The notes under the pieces: model-generated
Seen by the model: only the letters and a program-made list of their open reading frames with translations
Databases searched by the model: none
Told to the model about the DNA's origin: nothing
NCBI RefSeq assembly: GCF_018812025.1
Contig: NC_063062.1
Coordinates: 36,463,728-36,527,727, forward strand
Length of the DNA: 64,000 nt
Direction: 5' to 3'
Source of the DNA: Megalobrama amblycephala
Lineage: Eukaryota > Chordata > Actinopteri > Cypriniformes > Xenocyprididae
Program-made: the position numbers and the translations under genes
Shown here: in pieces, positions 57,933 to 64,000 of the stretch
Position numbering within the stretch: the stretch's first letter is position 1
Layout of the letters: each line of letters begins with the position of its first letter

Positions 57933-58724
57933 GGTACAGCACTCAGGTTAAAGCTGCAGTCAGTAAGTTTTGCCTTTTTGCCGCCATCTCTGTTTGAAAC
58001 CTGCAATTGCAGTTATTTGTGGAATTATTATCTTTACGTGTGTTGTGCATCTGTACGGCTCCTCAGCACGGATGAATCTGTTTGCTGTCAGTCATCGGTG
58101 TGGATTCTGTACTTCAGAATCACAGATTCTATTCCTTGGAAGTATGACCAAAATAAAAATTTTCACCAGAAAATATCATCTGAACAAGTAACATGTCTGC
58201 CACTTTTGTTCTAACCAACTGAGAAAAAAGCATTACAATAAATCATTATTATCAATGATTAATCTAAGCTTGGGTCACGTCAAACCGTGCAAATTATCAT
58301 TATTGTTATACTTTGATCTCAAATTGTTAATGTTAACAACATCAGCATTGTGTGACCATGTATTCAGTGTGTATTAGTGTTACCTGTAGATTTCAATTTC
58401 TGTAGCCACTCTGATGATTGTCATTTGGACCTTTCTGGAATACAATCTGGCATCAAAATGATAAGATTAATTATTGCAGCTGCTGTGAGAAAAGGCTATA
58501 AACGATCTGCCTCCTGTAGCATCCTCTCACACGCCATACAACCTACTAGCTGGGAATCCTGTACGTAAACAGACGTGACAATGACGCAAATATGAAAGGT
58601 GGCATGCTTGAATTTCCCGTGGAAACCCACCAGTACCAATTTTATTAGAAAACATTATTACAAACCTATCGTTGTGAATCAGGCTGAGGTAAGGAGAAAG
58701 TTTTGAACACTGGCTGGTTATGTA

Positions 58725-60260
58725 CAGTGCTCAGCGTAAATGAGTACACCCCCTTTGAAAAGTAACATTTTAAACAATATCTCTATGAACACAAAAAAAA
58801 AAAATAAATAAAAATAAAAAATTCCAAAATGTTGACAAGACTAAGTTTTATATAACATCTGTTTAATTTATAACATGAAAGTAAGGTTAATAATATCACC
58901 TTTTCAGTTTTACTCAAATTAGGGTGATGCAAAAACGAGTACACCCCACTGAAAGTCTCTGGAGCAAAGCTAAATTTTAGACTACAAATGTCTAATTTAA
59001 CAAGAATTCAAGCACAGGTGAGTCCAATTATTCATTACACAGGTGTCCAGCAGACAGCTGGCTATAAAAGGGTGTTAAAACCCCATTTCTTACTGTCAGC
59101 AATGGCACTACATGGAAGAGAAATTTCCTGAGAAAGAAAATAATTTCTTTACACTAGAAAGGTGAAGAAGATCAGCAAAGCCTTACTTATCAGTCAGAAT
59201 ACTGTAGCATAAGTGGTACAAAATTTTAAAAAGATGGAACTGCAACTATCTCACAGAGACGTCCAGGTCGTCCACGGAAGTTAACACCTCGGGTTGAAGA
59301 AAATAGGCATGCAAGTTCACTGCAGTTATCTAAAGAAGTAGAAAGCCAAACTGGGGTGACTATTTCCCGTGACACAATACGGCATACACTGCAGAGGAAT
59401 GGCATGCATGGGTGCCGTCCATGAAAGAAGCCTCTCCTAAAGCCCAGGCACAAAAAAGCCCGTCTAGAGTTTGCCAGGACCCATGCTGACAAAGATGAAG
59501 ACTGCTGGGACTCTATACTCTGGAGTGATGAGACCAAGATTAATGTTTTTGGAACTGATGGCTTCAAAACTGTATGGTGTCGCAAAGGTGACAAATACAA
59601 AGGAAAATGCATGGTGCCTACAGTGAGACATGGTGGTGTCAAGTGTCCATGAGTGCTGCTGGTGTCGGAGAGCTGCATTTCATTGATGGCATCATGAATT
59701 CACAGATCTACTGCTCTATACTGAAAGAGAAGATGCTACCATTACTCCGTGACCTTGGTCGTCATGCACTTTTCCAACACGACAATGATCCTAAACACAC
59801 ATCTAAGGCCACTGTTGGATTTCTGAAGAAGAACAGGGTGAAAGTGATTCAGCGGCTCCTGATCTGAACCCAGTCGAGCACCTATGGGGAATTCTGAAGA
59901 GACGAGTTGAGCATCACTCTCCGTCCAGCATCCAGTCTCTAAAAGAGCTCATTCTTGAAGAATGGAAAAGATAGATGTTGCAAAATGTCGCCAACTTGTT
60001 CATTCCATGCCTAGAAGACTTGGTGCTGTCATTAAAAATCTGTTTTTGTTGTGGGGTGTACTCATTTTTGCATCACCCTAATTTAAGTAAAACTGAAAAA
60101 TGTGTAATCTAAGTTATATTATTAACCTTACTTTTATGTTAAACAGATGTTATATTAAACTTAGTCTTGTCAACGTTTCGGAAATTGTTTTTGTGTTCAT
60201 TGAGATATTGTTTAAAATGTTACTTTTCAAAGGGGGTGTACTCAATTACTCTGAGCACTG
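58725..60260 (+). mobile_element. Full-length, inactive Tc1-like element
   Basis: A 1,536-bp unit between TA dinucleotides (58723-58724 and 60261-60262). Terminal repeats start CAGTGCTCAGCGTAAATGAG and end CTCAATTACTCTGAGCACTG, with GTACACCCCCTTTGAAAAGT and its complement inside. Internal direct-repeat-like AGGGTGATGCAAAAACGAGT and CATTTTTGCATCACCCTAAT lie at about 58921 and 60062, typical subterminal transposase-binding positions. Both ends are intact; only the coding part is broken. Confidence 0.93.
59102..60043 (+). pseudogene. Tc1-like transposase pseudogene
   Basis: N-terminal DNA-binding region from MALHGREIS (59102), broken by an early TGA. The next readable parts are RRPGRPRKLTPR (GRPR AT-hook-like), VTISRDTIRHTLQRNGMHG, a TGA replacing Arg near 59426, WDSILWSDETKINVFGTDG (first catalytic Asp), then a frameshift near 59645. 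LFQHDNDPKHTSKATVGF follows (second catalytic Asp), and after another shift PDLNPVEHLWGILKRRVEHH. At least two stops and two frameshifts; cannot encode an active enzyme. Confidence 0.93.
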
Positions 60261-60384
60261 TACTTGCTCAAACATCAATTTTGGATAATTTTAACTCAAA
60301 AAAAAAAAAAGGACTGGTTTGAAAACTGAATTGTAAAGTGTTACACGGACCCAATATGTATTCATTGCTAAAATCAGAATAGTA

Positions 60385-61043
60385 CCTCTAAAAGCACAAT
60401 ATGTAACAAAGGTTGATGATGTCTTGATTTCGCAGAATCATGGGAGGTGTTGTCTTCACGTGTATAGCCTGTGGAAAAGAATCCGAGAGGACTTGGGCAA
60501 AAATCATATTAATGGATGAGCTAATGTATTAAAGATGCCACAGATGAACACTTCCGCTTCTTCCGGTCATGGGTAACGCAGCGCTGTTTATCATATTAGA
60601 TACATTTGTGTGTTGAAAGTTGTTATAGTGCTACTCTGCGTTCGCTCGGCAGCTGCTGTGAGACTGCAGTAAACTAGATCAATTTTAGGCATGGTAAAAC
60701 ATGGTACTCGCGGTAAATCAAGAAAATGAGATTTAAGCAATAAGACTGCGTTGAGCTGTGTTGAACATGATTTGTTTTCTGCCGATGAATGCATCCAAAC
60801 AGTCGCTCACCTGTCTTTGGTGTTTCCATGATTTCTACAAAATAAAACCAGAAACCGAGGGAATGATGTCATTGATAGGCGACGCACAAATATGGTCCAT
60901 GTCCTGGTTAAAATTGCATATTTCTCTGGACATTCTTGGAAAGATTTGGGATAATGTAAGTACAGAATTCAACAAAATGTATAACGCTGTTCTAGTGGTT
61001 TTTGGATATATAAATCAAAACATCTTACATATTGTGCCTTTAA
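60385..61043. mobile_element. TTAA MITE with GGCACAATATGTAA-type ends
   Basis: The left side has TAAAAGCACAATATGTAACA; the right end is ACATCTTACATATTGTGCCT followed by TTAA (61039-61042). The interior includes TGGTTAAAATTGCATATTTC and CTAGTGGTTTTTGGATATAT, recalled from a common fish MITE. The 116-aa ORF at 60758-61108 is element sequence. Confidence 0.7.
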
Positions 61044-61478
61044 TTCTTTCCCTTGAAAAAAAAAAAAATGGCTTGGTTAGTTTAAGATCTTCTGTTTGCA
61101 GTCCCTGAACTGAAAGGCAGGCTCTGAGAACAACACAAACAAACAAACAAATCAAATTATAATGAAAACCTTGACTGATGCCCATGAGGTGCAGATAGTG
61201 ATGCTGACTGGGATATGAATATTATGCTCATCCCTCGATTTCCTCAGAGATGAAAGCATGCGGCTCACCTAATGTTACATAAAATGGCATTTCAGAGTAC
61301 AGGAAAAGTGCAAAAGAGATAAAAAAAATATTACAGCGGAGGATGATGGTTAATTGCGCTGTCTATCAGGTAATCTGCTCATCTTTCCTGTTGCTGGCAG
61401 CATTACCAGAGATTAGAGAAGATCTGGTTATGGCATGCACAGAGATAGTACAGGTTCCTGAAATCTAATACCCCAAAG

Positions 61479-61481
<3 letters not shown>
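61044..61481. promoter_or_regulatory. Single-copy block, candidate conserved non-coding element
   Basis: 61170-61460 is non-repetitive and balanced (GATGGTTAATTGCGCTGTCT, ATCAGGTAATCTGCTC, AGAGAAGATCTGGTTATGGC), without an ORF. The conserved-element suggestion rests on texture only. Confidence 0.3.

Positions 61482-61519
<38 letters not shown>
61482..61519. repeat. (GA)n microsatellite
   Basis: About 38 bp of GA. Confidence 0.93.
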
Positions 61520-61520
<1 letters not shown>

Positions 61521-62332
61521 CCCAATCTCAAACTGCTGACACTGACTGAGCTAGTCAACTCCACACAAAAGGATGCATATCAGGTTTTCTGAAACCATCT
61601 GCTGACTTCCTGTGCTTTCCAATTCTGCTTTACGGCTTTTTTAAAACAAATGGTAATGGCAAAGCAATTCATCTCTGCATGAATCGGTACAGAGGAATAA
61701 ATCTCCATCGAAAACATCTTCAAGTTTCTGAAGGTTACAGAGCATTAAGAGACAAATGCTGCAAGAAATGCAGAAGTGATCGACTTCGAGGCCTGCTTTG
61801 CAGAGACGAGGCTTTCTGCAGGTTAAATGGAGGTTAGCAGAAAGATGAACTCAGGCTGGCTGAACGCGCCTGTCGCTGAGGTTTGTAATATTTGTGCCAA
61901 GTGACTTTGTGTGGTTTGACAGATGGGAGGAAAAGACTGGAGTTAATGGGGTCGCCAGGCTCATGCTCCCTCTAAATGAGACGGTCAGAGACTCGGCATG
62001 CCACGGCAGCAGCTGATGTACATTCGGCCCGCAAGTACAGTTTTTCCAGAAAGTTTCTCTCCACCTGAAGAGACCCTCTGTCATGTTTTTCTTCCCCTCT
62101 GTCAGGGTTTTCTGCTGTACACTGTTGCCCTGAGGCTAAACAACACATTCAGCCACAGCATTGACATGCCAACCTGTTTTTATCATTTGTGAATACTTGT
62201 ATAGGAGCCATGGAATCAAAGGAACAGTTCACCTTTTAAAAAAAAAAAATCGTGGTTGAACCTTTTCAACCTCCAAAAGGGCAAAGCAACTATATATAAA
62301 AAAAAAAAATATTTTCATGATTTGTTATCACA
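61520..62332. other. Non-coding sequence
   Basis: Nothing recognised. Confidence 0.5.
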
Positions 62333-62510
62333 ACATTTTTTCTTTTGTCAAATCAACTTAATGTGGTTCAGATAACATAATATTTTGAGTTTCTGTTGAT
62401 TAAATCAATTTCTTTCAGTGTCTTTCACTTTTAGTTTCAGTGAACTCAATTTTAAGGCAACCACACAACTTACTTGTTTAAGTTAAATCAACAATTCTTT
62501 TTATACAACA
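62333..62510. mobile_element. MITE fragment (AATTTTAAGGCAACCA type)
   Basis: Same phrases as 51015-51165: ATTTTGAGTTTCTGTTGATT, GAACTCAATTTTAAGGCAAC, CTTACTTGTTTAAGTTAAAT. Confidence 0.65.
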
Positions 62511-62814
62511 TCTTTACTCTTTTTTTAAAGAGATTAATACTTTTATTCAGCAATGATGCATTAAATTAACAAAGTGACATTTATAATGTTACAAAAGATA
62601 ACACAAAGCATAAAAGATACTCAAAGTATGTTATAATGCATTATACTGGATCTTTTCATGAACAATTGTAACCAAAGTTAGTTAAAATGCATTGTAATGT
62701 TTGCAGATGCCTTGTTACATCTGAAATTGGTTGTTTGTCATGTGTTTTAATGCATTATTCTTTCTAAAGGTGTATAGAAGAAAATAAAAGTATTATAATG
62801 TAATATAATTGTTG
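62511..62814. other. AT-rich non-coding sequence
   Basis: Nothing recognised. Confidence 0.5.
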
Positions 62815-62905
62815 TTTATTGTAATAATATTTCACAATATTACAGATTTTACTGTATTTTGATCAAATAAATGCAATTTTGGTGAGCAGAAGAGAGAAAA
62901 AAAGT
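62815..62905 (+). mobile_element. Fragment of GGATCATGTGAC-type repeat (3' half)
   Basis: TGTAATAATATTTCACAATA, TTACTGTATTTTGATCAAAT and TTGGTGAGCAGAAGAGAG, matching the second half of the 50277 copy. Confidence 0.75.
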
Positions 62906-63014
62906 TTTCTGAAGCTATGGTGTTTTTGTAAAAGGGGAGCATGAGCATTCTTCACATTTGCTTCCAATGAAAAAATAATAAACAGTGCTGAAACATCATG
63001 AGGGTGAGCAAATA

Positions 63015-63180
63015 AGGTAACGTAGTTATCATAGTAATAACTATATACTAAGTTATACATAATTGCATGCAACTAACCCTAAACCAAACCCTAACTCTAA
63101 GTACATGTACAGTAATATTACTCAGTACTTAAATGTATAATTACACTGAAACAAAGACACCTTAAAATAAAGCGTAACTG
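63015..63180. mobile_element. MITE with AAAATAAAGCGTAAC-type end
   Basis: CAACTAACCCTAAACCAAAC, AGTAATATTACTCAGTACTT, then ACACCTTAAAATAAAGCGTA. A familiar fish element with a decayed left end (AAGGTAACGTAGTTATC). Confidence 0.6.
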
Positions 63181-63301
63181 CAAATAATGACAGAATTCTC
63201 ATGTTTGGGTCAACAGTTTCTTTCAATTTCTTCTTCTTCCTAGGCGTATAAGCATGATAGAAAAACGGTTCTGTGAAATTGCTTCCTTTGCCAGCAATCG
63301 A

Positions 63302-63303
<2 letters not shown>

Positions 63304-63342
<39 letters not shown>
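63304..63342. repeat. (CT)n microsatellite
   Basis: About 38 bp of CT. Confidence 0.93.
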
Positions 63343-63345
<3 letters not shown>

Positions 63346-64000
63346 GATGGGAGTGAGAAGTCCAATTGCTCTACTCTGTGTAATGTCATTTTGATGATGC
63401 TTTAGATCAACATGTTTAATAATATACTGAATTTGTTGACAAATGCAGTGTTTCCAATGTGTTCTTTCCATGCACAGATTTTTTAAGGAGAAAAAAATAT
63501 ATATCAGTAGTTTGCTTTATATCGTTTTGTAGAATAAGGCCTCTCTGATGGTCCTTCTCTGTGGATCTATATCTGCCTATGCCCTCCTGCTGAATCTATC
63601 GTCAATGCAGGGTGAACTTAAATAAACATCTATTCACATCAACGTCAAAAAATGACCTTTTGATATAGCTATTTTCCACTGTCTAAGTGAAGGAGAGATG
63701 TCATACTGTATATGTGCAGGTAGAAATTGCCGAGCTGACCGTATGCTTTCAGCAGCTTAGTGTAAGAAGCCTCTAGTTCTCCTTTAGACTGCAGAAAGCT
63801 AAAAGCCTGACCAGCGTGATGATTGCTTTCATTTTCAAGAGAAAGTTGTTATAAGGCCAAATAAGTTTTGTATTGCGGGTTGAGGGTTTTCAGACCCCTC
63901 AAGACTAGAGTCGGGAAAGGAACTGCTAATGCTTTAGGAGTGGGTTTCATGTGTTTGTGAAAGGATAAATAATGGCTTGGTTTTATGTCTTTTAAGCAAC
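63343..64000. other. Non-coding sequence to window end
   Basis: No gene, exon or repeat recognised. Confidence 0.5.

Larger units (their letters stand above)
57948..60312. mobile_element. TTAA MITE interrupted by a Tc1-like element
   Basis: Starts TTAAAGCTGCAGTCAGTAAG at 57948. The other arm, GTGAATCAGGCTGAGGTAAG to TGGCTGGTTATG (58673-58722), continues after the insertion with CTTGCTCAAACATCAATTTT (60263). The two pieces join to one recognisable fish MITE arm when the Tc1 unit and one TA are removed. The right terminus decays into an A run near 60300. Confidence 0.7.

Noticed and set aside
59226..59678. 150-aa minus-strand ORF
   Set aside because: Antisense shadow of the Tc1-like transposase pseudogene.
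60758..61108. 116-aa plus-strand ORF
   Set aside because: Lies mostly within a TTAA MITE, ending past its right terminus; no protein family recognised.
63070..63110. Telomere-like AACCCTAAACCAAACCCTAAC
   Set aside because: Only a few imperfect units, inside a recognisable MITE; not TTAGGG tandem repeat.

Overview
This window is eukaryotic, AT-rich, repeat-dense DNA from a teleost fish, most likely a cyprinid. The evidence is the repeat set. It holds several Tc1-like remnants, TTAA-target fold-back MITEs of the Angel type, non-autonomous hAT elements with 8-bp target duplications, L2/Rex1-type LINE fragments, a tRNA-derived SINE, very long (TA)n tracts and GATG/CATC arrays. There are no bacterial features. 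No complete protein-coding gene can be supported. The window is probably intronic or intergenic.

Layout. 0.4-1 kb: Tc1-like transposase tail. 3.0-9.2 kb: a roughly 6.2-kb array of a 21-bp unit with nested higher-order repeats. 9.7-14 kb: MITEs, an 861-bp fold-back element inside (TA)n and a LINE/SINE tail. 15-17.5 kb: single-copy DNA that looks conserved, plus a MITE. 17.5-21.9 kb: a nearly identical tandem duplication of about 1,986 bp carrying CATC and GATG minisatellites in opposite orientation. 22-23 kb: a homeobox-site-rich block resembling a conserved non-coding element. 23.8-27.3 kb: a cluster of CGGT/AACC motifs and small MITEs. 28.6 kb: a possible terminal coding exon on the minus strand. 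29-33 kb: a MITE, a SINE, a TATA/CpG-rich segment and a small relative of the 21-bp array. 34-40 kb: nested insertions (a LINE split by a TTAA MITE, a Tc1 end, a hAT with a perfect 8-bp TSD). 40-49 kb: five TTAA-type MITEs; one family carries an exon-like ORF, and one of its copies is split by an L2 LINE. 50-54.8 kb: AT-rich repeats and a palindrome within a palindrome. 55.4-56.4 kb: a CpG-rich, promoter-like region with a candidate first exon on the minus strand. 57-61 kb: a hAT MITE with a tRNA-like insert, then a Tc1-like element inserted in another MITE.

If the CpG-rich region at 56 kb and the candidate exon at 28.6 kb belong to one minus-strand gene, most of the window between them would be intron. 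That is an inference. Everything else coding-like is transposon-derived or is open reading frame created by tandem repeats.
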